A DNA stretch of 64,000 nt, taken from the NCBI RefSeq assembly GCF_010233585.1, contig NZ_CP045997.1, positions 4,841,284 through 4,905,283 of the forward strand, given 5' to 3'. Both the position numbers and the translations under genes were made by a program. Under the pieces are notes generated by a model. That model searched no databases, was not told where the DNA came from, and saw only the letters and a program-made list of their open reading frames with translations. Shown in pieces: positions 26,690 through 34,807 of this stretch; the stretch's first letter is position 1, and each line of letters begins with the position of its first letter. Source of the stretch: Spirosoma endbachense (lineage in GTDB: Bacteria; Bacteroidota; Bacteroidia; Cytophagales; Spirosomataceae).

Positions 26690-27509
26690 ATTCCAGCGTG
26701 AAGCTGATCGGTAGGTTGAATTTTACCCGAACCGCTCTGCCCGATTGTTTGCCCGGTTTCCAGTGGGGCATTTTCTGAATGACGCGGGTTGCTTCTTCAT
26801 CGCACCCAAATCCAATGCCCTTTAGTACTTGCACATCGGTCAGGCTACCATCCGAATTGACAACAAAACTCACATAAACCCGGCCCGAAACCCCAGCCGA
26901 AGCCGCCGGACGAGGATAACTTAAATTTTTAGACAAGAATTTCCGCATAGCCTCAAGTCCACCGGGATATTCGGGATTTTGTTCGACGCTGATAAATAAC
27001 TCATCAGGTTTAGGTTCTGCTTCGATTGCTTTCTCTACAACAGTTGGCGCAGTGACTTCAGGTGCGGCAATGATGTCCACATCGCCAGTTCCTTCCGCAG
27101 TTTGAGTGCCTGAGGTTGCATCCTGAAATTGCTCCGTGGTAGGGGGGAGAGTTTCCACAATGACCTCTTCTTCAGGCATCACAACAGGCGGCAGGTTGCG
27201 AACGGTTTTGACCGCCGGAGCCTGTTCGAGAGGGGGGATTTTTAGCGGTTGCTCAACGGGTGGTTCAGCGAGTTTCGTTAGCGTTACTTCTGTCATAACT
27301 GGCTTGTCTACCAGTAAATTGTGTGGCCAAAACTGGTTATATAAAGTAGGAGCAGATAACCCTAATAGAAACAGACCGATGCCAAATCCCAGGGCGCGGG
27401 TGAGTGCGGATCGGTAATGTAAGCGCAAATCGAAAGCGCCATAAGCCCGGTTGCGAGTCTGAAAAATGATCTCGTCAAGGGTGAGTGCAGGAGTATCGGA
27501 TTGAAGCAT
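26688..27509 (-). CDS. Energy transducer TonB
   Basis: 273 residues from the Met at 27509; a Met 13 residues upstream (27548) is possible. The N terminus LDEIIFQTRNRAYGAFDLR is typical of Bacteroidota TonB. A single membrane helix (ALGFGIGLFLLGLSAPTL) follows, then a Pro/Glu-rich spacer crossing the periplasm (PPVEQPLKIPPLEQAP) and the TonB C-terminal domain: NPEYPGGLEAMRKFLSKNLSYP, GRVYVSFVVNSDGSL, MPHWKPGKQSGRAVRVKF. It carries proton-motive energy to outer-membrane receptors such as SusC at 16166. No exbB/exbD adjoins it. Confidence 0.9.
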   Translation of the reverse strand: MLQSDTPALTLDEIIFQTRNRAYGAFDLRLHYRSALTRALGFGIGLFLLGLSAPTLYNQFWPHNLLVDKPVMTEVTLTKLAEPPVEQPLKIPPLEQAPAVKTVRNLPPVVMPEEEVIVETLPPTTEQFQDATSGTQTAEGTGDVDIIAAPEVTAPTVVEKAIEAEPKPDELFISVEQNPEYPGGLEAMRKFLSKNLSYPRPAASAGVSGRVYVSFVVNSDGSLTDVQVLKGIGFGCDEEATRVIQKMPHWKPGKQSGRAVRVKFNLPISFTLE

Positions 27510-27618
27510 GACAGTATGCGGGTTTGGTTTATACCGCATGGATGTCAACCAGGCAAAAATTCCATATGAAGCCTAAGTGAGAGTGGCCAACACCCTCCGA
27601 AGACCACTGGCCAATTAC

Positions 27619-28341
27619 TTACAAACTGTCATATTGCTTGACTAGGGTTATCGCGTCGTCTTCCGTTTTGAAGAGGAGTTTCTGTTGATCCACAAATGTC
27701 TTTAATGCCTCTCCTTTATCGCTGAGGGCTTCCAGCATGGCTTTCTTCGAGAGCTTTATTTTTGTGAGCATCTGATCGGGCTTTAACAGATAATAAGAGA
27801 TGGCGTCGTTGAACGAGTCGTAGCGGACATTGGCTGAGTAACCACCCTTATAATCAGCCGATTTGAAGGTCTTTGCTACTCGCTTGAGTAGGGCCGATTT
27901 TCCTTCATACAAGATCAGAAAATAGCCATCTTTCACCTCGTCATCGCTCGTTTTTGCCATTGGATAACGACTGAATAAGTAGGGTTGCCCATCGGGACTT
28001 GTGAGCAGAAAACGGGCCACTGTTTGCCGATCAAGAATGATTGAATCGTTACCTGATTTAGGACGAAGCAGTATCAGGGACTGTCGGTAGGCATCGAACT
28101 TAAGCAATACATCCTTATACTGTCGGCCATCGCGTAAACTAACCTGACCTTTTGACCAGTCGGGCAGCAAATAAGGTGATCCATGCTGCCCTTCATAACG
28201 TGAATCAATCTTAAAAATGAGCGGTCCGGTCGATGGATTGTTCAGGTTGTTGAGCCGCAAATCGATGGTGGGATCATTGGCGGTTTGGGCTAATGCGGCT
28301 CCGCTTATCGCTATCAGAAAACAGACAAGGATACGTTTCAT
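27619..28341 (-). CDS. Secreted protein of unknown function
   Basis: 240 residues from the Met at 28341, the start of a signal peptide (MKRILVCFLIAISGAALAQ). The rest alternates strands and Lys-rich helices: LIFKIDSRYEGQHGSPYLLPDW, KGQVSLRDGRQYKDVLLKFDAYRQSL, FLILYEGKSALLKRVAKTF, and a helical tail KLSKKAMLEALSDKGEALKTFVDQQKLLFKTEDD. The pattern (ligand-free small domain then a tail that ends in DxxxLVxxYDSL) recurs in Bacteroidota proteins without known function. It lies 110 bases upstream of tonB in the same direction and could be co-transcribed. Confidence 0.65.
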   Translation of the reverse strand: MKRILVCFLIAISGAALAQTANDPTIDLRLNNLNNPSTGPLIFKIDSRYEGQHGSPYLLPDWSKGQVSLRDGRQYKDVLLKFDAYRQSLILLRPKSGNDSIILDRQTVARFLLTSPDGQPYLFSRYPMAKTSDDEVKDGYFLILYEGKSALLKRVAKTFKSADYKGGYSANVRYDSFNDAISYYLLKPDQMLTKIKLSKKAMLEALSDKGEALKTFVDQQKLLFKTEDDAITLVKQYDSL

Positions 28342-28469
28342 TCGTAGCAGAAGAATAGTGATTTCGGGTGTTAATAAAAGCAGAAAGCCGTGCCAGGTTT
28401 CTGATGTCACTCAAAATAACCACAGCACGACTTTAATCACAAGTAATTAGGCTAGGACTTTTGCTCTGC

Positions 28470-29678
28470 CTAGTATTCGTGTGGCAAAGGCACATCTACC
28501 CGGTCATTGACGGGTAGCCCTTGTTTATTCATCTGCTCGATGAACGGATCCGGATCTAGTTCTTCGCAGTTCCAGACACCGGGTTTCAGCCAGACACCCG
28601 TCAGAATCAGCATGGCTCCGATCATAGCTGGAACGCCTGTTGTGTAGCTAACGGCCTGCCCGCGTACTTCACGATAGGTTTCGGCATGGTCGCAGTTGTT
28701 CCAGATGTAGTAAGTACGATCAACGCCATCTTTCACTCCCTTGATCTGACAACCGATGCTGGTTTGTCCCGTATAATTCTCGCCAAGCGTGTCGGGAGCG
28801 GGCAGAACAGCCTTCAGGAATTCGAGCGGCACAATGTCCATTCCATTAAACTTCACCGGGTCGATGCGGGTCATACCGACGTTTTGTAAAACCTCAAGGT
28901 GCGTCAGATAAGCCTGCCCGAACGTCATCCAGAAGCGAGCCCGTTTCAGTGTAGGGAAGTTTTTGACCAGAGACTCCAATTCTTCGTGATACAGTACATA
29001 CGACTCGCGCGGACCTATCTCGGGATACTCAATGGGTTTATGGATACTCATTGCCGGAATTTCGATCCACTCGCCATTTTCCCAGTAGCGCCCTGGCTGG
29101 GTAATCTCACGAATATTTATTTCAGGATTGAAATTGGTGGCAAAGGCTTTACCATGATTGCCCGCATTGCAGTCAACAATGTCCAGATAGTCCATCCGGT
29201 CGAAGTGGTGCTTGTTGGCATACGCGGTAAATACCTGCGTAGCGCCGGGGTCGAAGCCGCATCCCAGCAGCGCCATCAAGCCCGCTTTTTCAAACCGCTC
29301 TTTATACGCCCACTGCCAGCTGTACTCAAATTTGGCGACATCTTTAGGCTCATAATTAGCCGTATCCATGTAATGCACACCCGCTTCGAGGCAGGCATCC
29401 ATGATAGGCAGGTCCTGGTAAGGGAGCGCCACGTTGATAACCAGTACTGGATTGAAAGACTGAATCAGCGCAACCACATCGGCAACCACATCGGCATCTA
29501 CCTGTGCTGTCTGGATTGTTACGCCGTGCATTTCCTGAATCTCGGCTGCAATTCGGTCGCACTTCGATTGGGTGCGGCTAGCAAGCATTATAGTTGTGAA
29601 GATAGTGCTGTTCATCGCACATTTGTGCGCTACTACGCTACCAACTCCACCCGCTCCAATAATGAGCACATTTGCCAT
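28470..29678 (-). CDS. Saccharopine dehydrogenase family; carboxynorspermidine dehydrogenase-like
   Basis: 402 residues. The Rossmann start NVLIIGAGGVGSVVAHKCAM binds NAD(P). SRTQSKCDRIAAEI, VINVALPYQDLPIMDACLEAGVHYMDTAN, GCGFDPGATQVFTAYANKH and DCNAGNHGKAFATNFNPEINIRE match the branch that includes carboxynorspermidine/carboxyspermidine dehydrogenase, which joins aspartate semialdehyde to a diamine in polyamine synthesis. The length fits. The matching decarboxylase is not in the window, so the polyamine role is from family resemblance. A TATCTTTG box lies 26 bases upstream. Confidence 0.82.
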   Translation of the reverse strand: MANVLIIGAGGVGSVVAHKCAMNSTIFTTIMLASRTQSKCDRIAAEIQEMHGVTIQTAQVDADVVADVVALIQSFNPVLVINVALPYQDLPIMDACLEAGVHYMDTANYEPKDVAKFEYSWQWAYKERFEKAGLMALLGCGFDPGATQVFTAYANKHHFDRMDYLDIVDCNAGNHGKAFATNFNPEINIREITQPGRYWENGEWIEIPAMSIHKPIEYPEIGPRESYVLYHEELESLVKNFPTLKRARFWMTFGQAYLTHLEVLQNVGMTRIDPVKFNGMDIVPLEFLKAVLPAPDTLGENYTGQTSIGCQIKGVKDGVDRTYYIWNNCDHAETYREVRGQAVSYTTGVPAMIGAMLILTGVWLKPGVWNCEELDPDPFIEQMNKQGLPVNDRVDVPLPHEY

Positions 29679-29703
29679 ATTGTTAGATCAGATTTTTTGG
29701 CCG

Positions 29704-29711
29704 CAAAGATA
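29704..29711 (-). promoter_or_regulatory. -7 box for the dehydrogenase gene
   Basis: Minus strand TATCTTTG (TAnnTTTG) 26 bases ahead of the ATG at 29678. No TTG at the usual spacing. Confidence 0.45.
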
Positions 29712-29810
29712 GTCAAAGTCAGTTAGAGAGTCGGTTAAGAGATTATGTTCCTGAATCGAGAATAATAAGTCTCTGGCTTATTGACCTGTTAATTAATTGG
29801 CTAACTGATT

Positions 29811-29840
29811 TTGATGGAAAACAAACACTTAGTATATTTG
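29811..29840 (+). promoter_or_regulatory. Promoter, TTG-N19-TATATTTG
   Basis: TTG at 29811-29813 and TATATTTG at 29833-29840 with exactly 19 bases between, 44 bases ahead of the ATG at 29884. The same -7 sequence and spacing as the promoter at 2768. Confidence 0.75.
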
Positions 29841-29883
29841 TTAGGTAGGCAAATAAATACGCTCAACTAAGCTTCTGCACGTT

Positions 29884-30315
29884 ATGAAATTTATCTCCTC
29901 CTCTGGCTCGTTCGAATTCTCGATATTAGGCTACGGTAATAAAACAACGAATTGGCGCGAACGGAATAATTTACGTTGTCGGGTATCAACGATCTGGCGG
30001 CAACAACACGATTCGCAGGCTACTCCACTCCAAACCTGGGAAGTTAGGCGGTTGTTAAGTGGCCTTCGTTCACTCTGGAATAAAGCCGTTAATCATGTTG
30101 CCTTAACATTCTGCGAGCCCGGTCTAAGCGTTGAAGCTACTGCACTACCTGGCGATAACTATAAGCTACAGATTCAATTGGACCATGCGTTAACACCTGC
30201 ATGGCATGCCTATCCTGACTTTCCGTTGGAAATGGATATGCTTCTGAATCGCAAACAATTAGACGAAGCTATTCAGGACTTGTCTGGCCAACTAGCCAGC
30301 TATCCCGAGCGGTAA
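29884..30315 (+). CDS. WapI-like (immunity-type) protein
   Basis: 143 residues, cytoplasmic. The pattern of short strands and a central helix, FEFSILGYG, LRCRVSTIW, TPLQTWEVRRLLSGLRSLW, ALTFCEPGLSVEA, KLQIQLDHAL, FPLEMDMLLNRKQLDEAIQDLSGQLASYP, is that of WapI-type immunity proteins and their many orphan relatives. In Bacillus WapI protects against the WapA contact toxin. No toxin or Rhs/YD-repeat gene is nearby, so an immunity role here is only a family hint. It has a good promoter at 29811 and a terminator at 30345, so it is a single-gene unit. Confidence 0.55.
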   Translation: MKFISSSGSFEFSILGYGNKTTNWRERNNLRCRVSTIWRQQHDSQATPLQTWEVRRLLSGLRSLWNKAVNHVALTFCEPGLSVEATALPGDNYKLQIQLDHALTPAWHAYPDFPLEMDMLLNRKQLDEAIQDLSGQLASYPER

Positions 30316-30344
30316 ATAATGGTGAGTTTATATGGCTGAAGCAC

Positions 30345-30387
30345 AAATCCTGATAAGGCACCTGAGCTTTATCAGGGTTTGCTTTTT
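30345..30387 (+). terminator. Rho-independent terminator
   Basis: A 12-bp stem with one mismatch (30345-30356 with 30369-30380, AAATCCTGATAA type) followed by GCTTTTT, 30 bases after the WapI-like gene. Confidence 0.75.
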
Positions 30388-30887
30388 AGACATATAGGCT
30401 CCTTTTTGACATCCATGGCGTTTTAATCGGCCTCCTGCAAGCGTCCTGTTTATCCTATAGTGAGCTTATGTTTTTTAACGTATTGATCAGCTGGCTGCGC
30501 CAATTTGACCAAATCCCTTCCTCTCGACTGCGGTTGCTTTTCGGTCAATCCTGTCAACGTATTAGCCGCTTATTCGCTACTGCCACTATTTTTTTTCTCC
30601 AGATCAAATTAGCTTTTGAAAGCGCTCAGGTCTGGCGCAACGATCCATTTTCTTCGTTTTGGCTACCAATTGTTGTCTCTACAACAAAAATGGGAGAAGT
30701 CATTACCCAACCCGAAAAACAATTTATGAAATTTCCGATACGTCGTTAAGGTAATCTCTTGATAACATCATTAGTTATCCCCATATTTGTCGCCAGTCTA
30801 AAGTTTCAGTAGATTTCTTTGTTTGTCTCTACAAAGAATGTAGAGACATTACACCCCTCTTTAACACAAAAAAAAACTACTAGCAGT
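30388..30887. other. 500-base region with only a doubtful small ORF
   Basis: A plus-strand frame 30468-30749 (93 residues, MFFNVLISWLRQ..., one possible membrane segment TIFFLQIKLAF) has no recognisable family and no clear promoter. I would not call it a gene on this evidence. The remainder up to the TetR gene shows TAGATTTC at about 30811, one base off a -7 consensus, and an unexplained direct doubling of GTCTCTACAAAGAATG/GTAGAGAC near 30826-30846. Confidence 0.3.
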
Positions 30888-31538
30888 ATGAAAATTGTCA
30901 AGCGTAGAAATCGCCAGATGACCATGGAGCGTATCTTGCGGGCGATGGGTGATGTGATGGCCGAGCGGGGAACCGAAAAGGCCGGTATTAATGCCGTGGC
31001 TGAAAAAGCAGGCGTTAATAAAGTACTGATCTATCGTTATTTTGGTGGCTGGAATGGATTGCTGGAGGCTTACGTACAACGTGGTTTCTTTCTGTCCATG
31101 TTCAACGAGAAGTTTCTGGACTCCGTGCCAGATAATCTTCCTTCGGACAACCGAAGCAAAGTGTGGTCTGAATATACGATTCAGTTCATGCGCGAATTCC
31201 GTACCCGCAAGCCATCGCAGGAGTTAATTCGGTGGGAGATGAGTCATGGGGAAACAGAGCTTGCACGCCGATTGGCCGAATTTCGTGATAATTCCTACAA
31301 AAAACTGGTTGATAAACTGGCGCCATTTGCCGACTACGACCCTATTGCTATTACGAGTCTGATGGTGGCCGCTGTAACGCATATTGTGCTGACCAGCACC
31401 CAACGCGACCACATCGGCGATATTGACCTCCGTACAGAAGCCGGTTGGGAGCGGCTCGAAACCGCAGTTCGTCGCATTTACTCTAGTTTGAGCATTGCCC
31501 TCGAACGTGAAAATGCTAAAAAAGCTGAAGTAAAGTAA
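30888..31538 (+). CDS. TetR-family transcriptional regulator
   Basis: 216 residues from the ATG at 30888; an upstream frame start at 30819 adds 23 residues without domain character. The N-terminal helix-turn-helix is typical of TetR: MERILRAMGDVMAERGTEKAGINAVAEKAGVNKVLIYRYFGGWNG (read in pieces: TIDAGI-like helix, recognition helix, YRYF). The C-terminal ligand domain is all helical (TRKPSQELIRWEM, DPIAITSLMVAAVTHIVLTS). Target genes and ligand are not visible; the next gene is convergent. Confidence 0.85.
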   Translation: MKIVKRRNRQMTMERILRAMGDVMAERGTEKAGINAVAEKAGVNKVLIYRYFGGWNGLLEAYVQRGFFLSMFNEKFLDSVPDNLPSDNRSKVWSEYTIQFMREFRTRKPSQELIRWEMSHGETELARRLAEFRDNSYKKLVDKLAPFADYDPIAITSLMVAAVTHIVLTSTQRDHIGDIDLRTEAGWERLETAVRRIYSSLSIALERENAKKAEVK

Positions 31539-31539
31539 T

Positions 31540-31608
31540 CAGGAATGATGAGTGATGACTGACGAATTGGTTGTTACCGTATTTTTCATTCATCACTCAT
31601 CATTCCTG
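31540..31608. terminator. 19-bp hairpin between convergent genes
   Basis: Arms 31540-31558 and 31590-31608 are perfectly complementary (CAGGAATGATGAG and onward), with a 31-base loop. It lies directly between the TetR stop and the stop of the aminopeptidase gene. Confidence 0.7.
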
Positions 31609-31609
31609 G

Positions 31610-32905
31610 TTATCGGTTCATTAACGCTTCAATCTCCTCTGCTTCGAGCGGAATGTTGGCCATTAGATCTGTGTTCCCTGACTCCGTAATCAGCACGTTA
31701 TTTTCAAGTCTGATTCCTAGTTTTTCTCCAGGAATATAGATACCTGGTTCGACTGTAAAGACCATTCCGGGCTCCATTCGACGGTATTTATTACCCACAT
31801 CGTGAACATCAAGCCCCAGAAAGTGTGACGTGCCGTGCATAAAATATTTTTTGTACAAAGGCGCGTCAGGATCTTGCTTTTCGACTTCCAGGCGGTCGAG
31901 CAACTTTAGACCAATAAGTTCTGACTCCATCACTTTACCTACTTCACGATGATAATCGTCCCAGAGATTACCGGGACGAAGCATTTGTTTCGCTTCTTTC
32001 AGCACACGCAATACCGCATCATAAACAGCTCGCTGGCGCTCCGTAAATCGCCCGTTAACAGGCACTGAACGGGTCATATCCGCATTATAATTGGCGTATT
32101 CCGCGCCTATATCGAGCAAAATCACATCACCATCCTGGCACTGCTGGCTGTTGTCTATGTAGTGTAATACGCAGGCATTGGCTCCCGAAGCAATGATTGG
32201 CGAATAGGCTGCCCCGCGCGACCGGTTAAGCAGGTATTCATGCATCATCTCGGCTTCAATTTCATATTCCCATACGCCGGGTTTAATGAAACCCAACAAC
32301 CGGCGGAACATCTTGTCGGTGATGTTAATGGCTGTTTGAAGCAGTTGCACTTCCTGCGGTTGTTTGATCGCTCGTAGGTAGTGCATCAATGGCGCAAGCC
32401 GCTCCAGATGATGCAGCGGGTATTTTTGTTTGAATTCGTCGATAAATCGGGCATCACGGGTCTGAACATCTATACCGGCACGGGTGTGCTCATTGGTATT
32501 CAGATAAACGTGATCCGCTTCGAAGATCATTTGTACAAAAATCTGTTCGAACTGATGCGTCCAATAGACCTGCTTTTGTGAAATCCCGGAAGTTTGTTCG
32601 GCTTCGACTTTAGTAAGCTTATGGCCTTCCCAGATTTCGATCAGCTCGCTGGTTTCACGCAGAAACAGGACCTCACGAAATTTAGGATCGGGATGGTCAG
32701 GAAACAGAACGAGCCGGGTTTCTTCCTGATCGACGCCCGTTAGGTAGAATAAATCGTTGTTTTGCCGAAATGTCATTGTGCCATCGGCATTGGTCGGCAT
32801 GATGTCATTGGCGTTCAGAATCACCAGCGATTTAGGTTTCAGTAACTGAGTGAGCCGATGGCGACTTTGAACGAAAAGTTGATTATCAATGGGCAAGTAG
32901 CGCAT
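31610..32905 (-). CDS. Xaa-Pro aminopeptidase (aminopeptidase P type, M24B)
   Basis: 431 residues. The N-terminal domain carries TFRQNNDLFYLTGVDQEE, the creatinase-like region. The catalytic pita-bread domain has all five metal ligands in order: LLDIGAEY (Asp), YNADMTRSVPV (Asp), MHGTSHFLGLDVHD (His), FTVEPGIYI (Glu), GIRLENNVLI (Glu). The enzyme removes an N-terminal residue that precedes Pro, in the cytoplasm, using two Mn ions. Length is usual. It has its own -7 box (32952) and is divergent from a subtilase gene. Confidence 0.94.
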   Translation of the reverse strand: MRYLPIDNQLFVQSRHRLTQLLKPKSLVILNANDIMPTNADGTMTFRQNNDLFYLTGVDQEETRLVLFPDHPDPKFREVLFLRETSELIEIWEGHKLTKVEAEQTSGISQKQVYWTHQFEQIFVQMIFEADHVYLNTNEHTRAGIDVQTRDARFIDEFKQKYPLHHLERLAPLMHYLRAIKQPQEVQLLQTAINITDKMFRRLLGFIKPGVWEYEIEAEMMHEYLLNRSRGAAYSPIIASGANACVLHYIDNSQQCQDGDVILLDIGAEYANYNADMTRSVPVNGRFTERQRAVYDAVLRVLKEAKQMLRPGNLWDDYHREVGKVMESELIGLKLLDRLEVEKQDPDAPLYKKYFMHGTSHFLGLDVHDVGNKYRRMEPGMVFTVEPGIYIPGEKLGIRLENNVLITESGNTDLMANIPLEAEEIEALMNR

Positions 32906-32951
32906 ATCAGGACGTTGAAACTGCTTTTCTAATTAAATTGCAAAGAAAACT

Positions 32952-32959
32952 CAAAGCTA
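32952..32959 (-). promoter_or_regulatory. -7 box for the aminopeptidase P gene
   Basis: Minus strand TAGCTTTG, identical to the box ahead of the MFS gene, 47 bases upstream of the ATG. The -33 element is not clear. Confidence 0.45.
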
Positions 32960-33041
32960 TAAGAGTTTTTGCGTGTTTGTGTGTTTATGTTTTAACGTAC
33001 GGTTTGCCTGGAAAACACGGTAAATAGCTATTCTCTGGTTC

Positions 33042-34640
33042 ATGACGCTTCGCCTAAACTTCTTATTCTGTCTGTTTACGCTACTGATTCAAGCGAATCC
33101 TGGCGTTTCACATCCCAGTGCGACCTGGCTAACTACAAAGGGCTATGGACCAGATAGTCCTAAATACTGGATTCTTTTCAAGGCTAAAGACCAGAGTGTC
33201 CGGCCAGCCTTATCGGAAACAGCCATAACCCGGCGAAAAGCCCAGAATTTTCCGCTTGATGAGACTGATCAGCCCGTTTCGGCAGCCTATCTGAGTCAAT
33301 TAAAACAGGAAGGTGTTCAGCCGCTCAATAAATCGCGCTGGCTGAATGCTGTTTCGGCCCGGCTTACGACCGAGCAATTTGCTCAGGTTGCGGCTTTACC
33401 CTTTGTAGCAGGGATTCAGGCTATTGATCCGGCTATTATTATTACATCAATCGGTAATCCTGATGGTTCGCGTTCAATCAGCCCGCACATGGCTCCGGTC
33501 ATGACGCAGATTCAGGCTTCCGATTTTGCTCAGGCTGGATTAACCGGACGATTTGTAAACATTGGAGTTATCGATGCTGGTTTTTTTGGTGCAGATTCGG
33601 CTAATGCGCTGAAGCATGTATTCGCGCGGGAAGGCGTGAAACGGGTTCGTGATTATGTGAATGACAAAAAGACCCACGGTGATCTGTTCCATACGCTCGA
33701 AACCATGTCGGATTTTCACGGGACCGAAGTTCTGGCGGCTATTGCCGGTAGTGATCCGATCGAAAATACGCAATATGGCCTGGCCACCGATGCAACATTT
33801 TACCTCGCCCGTACAGATCAGGGCAATCGTGAATACCGGGGCGAAGAAGATAACTGGGTAGCGGCAATGGAATGGATGGATAGTCTTGGTGTTCGGCTGA
33901 TCAATACATCGCTGGGTTATGCCAAAGGGATGAGCAACCCTAAAGAAAATTATGAACCCCGTCAGATGGATGGTCATACCAGCCTGATTAGTCGGGCGGC
34001 ACAGATTGCGGCCGATAAAAAAGGTATTCTTATTGTTGTGTCAGCCGGAAATGAAGGCGATGATCGTTCATGGCGAATCATCAGCACCCCCGCTGATGCT
34101 CAGGGTGTTCTGGCCATTGGTGCAACGAATGCCCGACTTTGGAATCGGATTGGTTACAGCAGCATCGGTCCTGAGAGTTTGCCATATATGAAACCCAATG
34201 TTTCCTGTTTTTCTTTGTATGGAACCTCATTATCGGCTCCGGTCATTACCGGATTTGCAGCCTGTATTATGCAGGCAAATCCGAAATTGACCAACAAAGA
34301 GGTCATGGACATTATTGAAAAATCGTCGCATCTATATCCTTATGGCAACAACTATGTTGGCTACGGTGTGCCGCAAGCCTCCCGGGCGATTTCATTACTT
34401 CGAAATCAGCCGTTACCCGCTACCGCTCGCTCCGTAAAAGCTTCCGGCAAGTCATTTACGTTACCTGTATCGACGGAAGAGTCGGTTGTGTCAGTCTTTC
34501 ATAAAAAAGATGCCATGCACATTTTGCAGCAGGAGGCCATGAAGGTTAGCAACGGGAAACTGGCGCTCCGTCGGGCAACGGGCGAAAAGCAAACGACAGT
34601 AGATTTGAAAACAGAAGTCATTGAGGTGATTTGGGAATAA
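33042..34640 (+). CDS. Secreted subtilisin-like serine protease (S8)
   Basis: 532 residues with a signal peptide (MTLRLNFLFCLFTLLIQA). A propeptide-like region follows (SPKYWILFKAKDQ, LKQEGVQPLNKSRWLNAVSARLTTEQF). The catalytic triad is complete: Asp in NIGVIDAGFFGA, His in SDFHGTEVLA, Ser in YGTSLSAPVITGFAA, with the oxyanion Asn in VVSAGNEGDD. The last 75 residues (LPVSTEESVVSVFHKK, LRRATGEKQTTVDL) could form a small beta domain, but a T9SS signature is not obvious, so the export route beyond the inner membrane is uncertain. A repeat element begins two bases after its stop. Confidence 0.92.
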   Translation: MTLRLNFLFCLFTLLIQANPGVSHPSATWLTTKGYGPDSPKYWILFKAKDQSVRPALSETAITRRKAQNFPLDETDQPVSAAYLSQLKQEGVQPLNKSRWLNAVSARLTTEQFAQVAALPFVAGIQAIDPAIIITSIGNPDGSRSISPHMAPVMTQIQASDFAQAGLTGRFVNIGVIDAGFFGADSANALKHVFAREGVKRVRDYVNDKKTHGDLFHTLETMSDFHGTEVLAAIAGSDPIENTQYGLATDATFYLARTDQGNREYRGEEDNWVAAMEWMDSLGVRLINTSLGYAKGMSNPKENYEPRQMDGHTSLISRAAQIAADKKGILIVVSAGNEGDDRSWRIISTPADAQGVLAIGATNARLWNRIGYSSIGPESLPYMKPNVSCFSLYGTSLSAPVITGFAACIMQANPKLTNKEVMDIIEKSSHLYPYGNNYVGYGVPQASRAISLLRNQPLPATARSVKASGKSFTLPVSTEESVVSVFHKKDAMHILQQEAMKVSNGKLALRRATGEKQTTVDLKTEVIEVIWE

Positions 34641-34641
34641 T

Positions 34642-34702
34642 GTTTAGAGTCGTGGAGCCATGCCACGATTCAAAACCGTGGCATGGCTCCACGACTCTAA
34701 AC
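34642..34702. repeat. Dispersed inverted-repeat element, shorter variant
   Basis: Perfect 26-bp arms (34642-34667 and 34677-34702) with a 9-base loop. The inner arm GTGGAGCCATGCCACG shares its core with the elements at 7554, 50751 and 51224, but the outer ends differ (GTTTAGAGTC). It begins directly after the subtilase stop and could also terminate that gene. Confidence 0.75.
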
Positions 34703-34807
34703 AAAAGACCTTCGACAGTATGAAGAAAAATTAATTTCGTTTTCAGACTGGCTTTATATGAGGCCACTAGTTTTGCTTCCATCATGAACAGTAAATAACA
34801 AGTAACA

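Noticed and set aside
28899..29726. 275-residue plus-strand ORF
   Set aside because: It is antisense to the dehydrogenase gene at 28470, whose protein has clear family motifs; the antisense peptide is Cys/His/Arg-rich without domain pattern.
30468..30749. 93-residue plus-strand ORF
   Set aside because: No family, no clear promoter and a low-complexity Arg/Phe-rich look; kept only as a remark in the gap entry.
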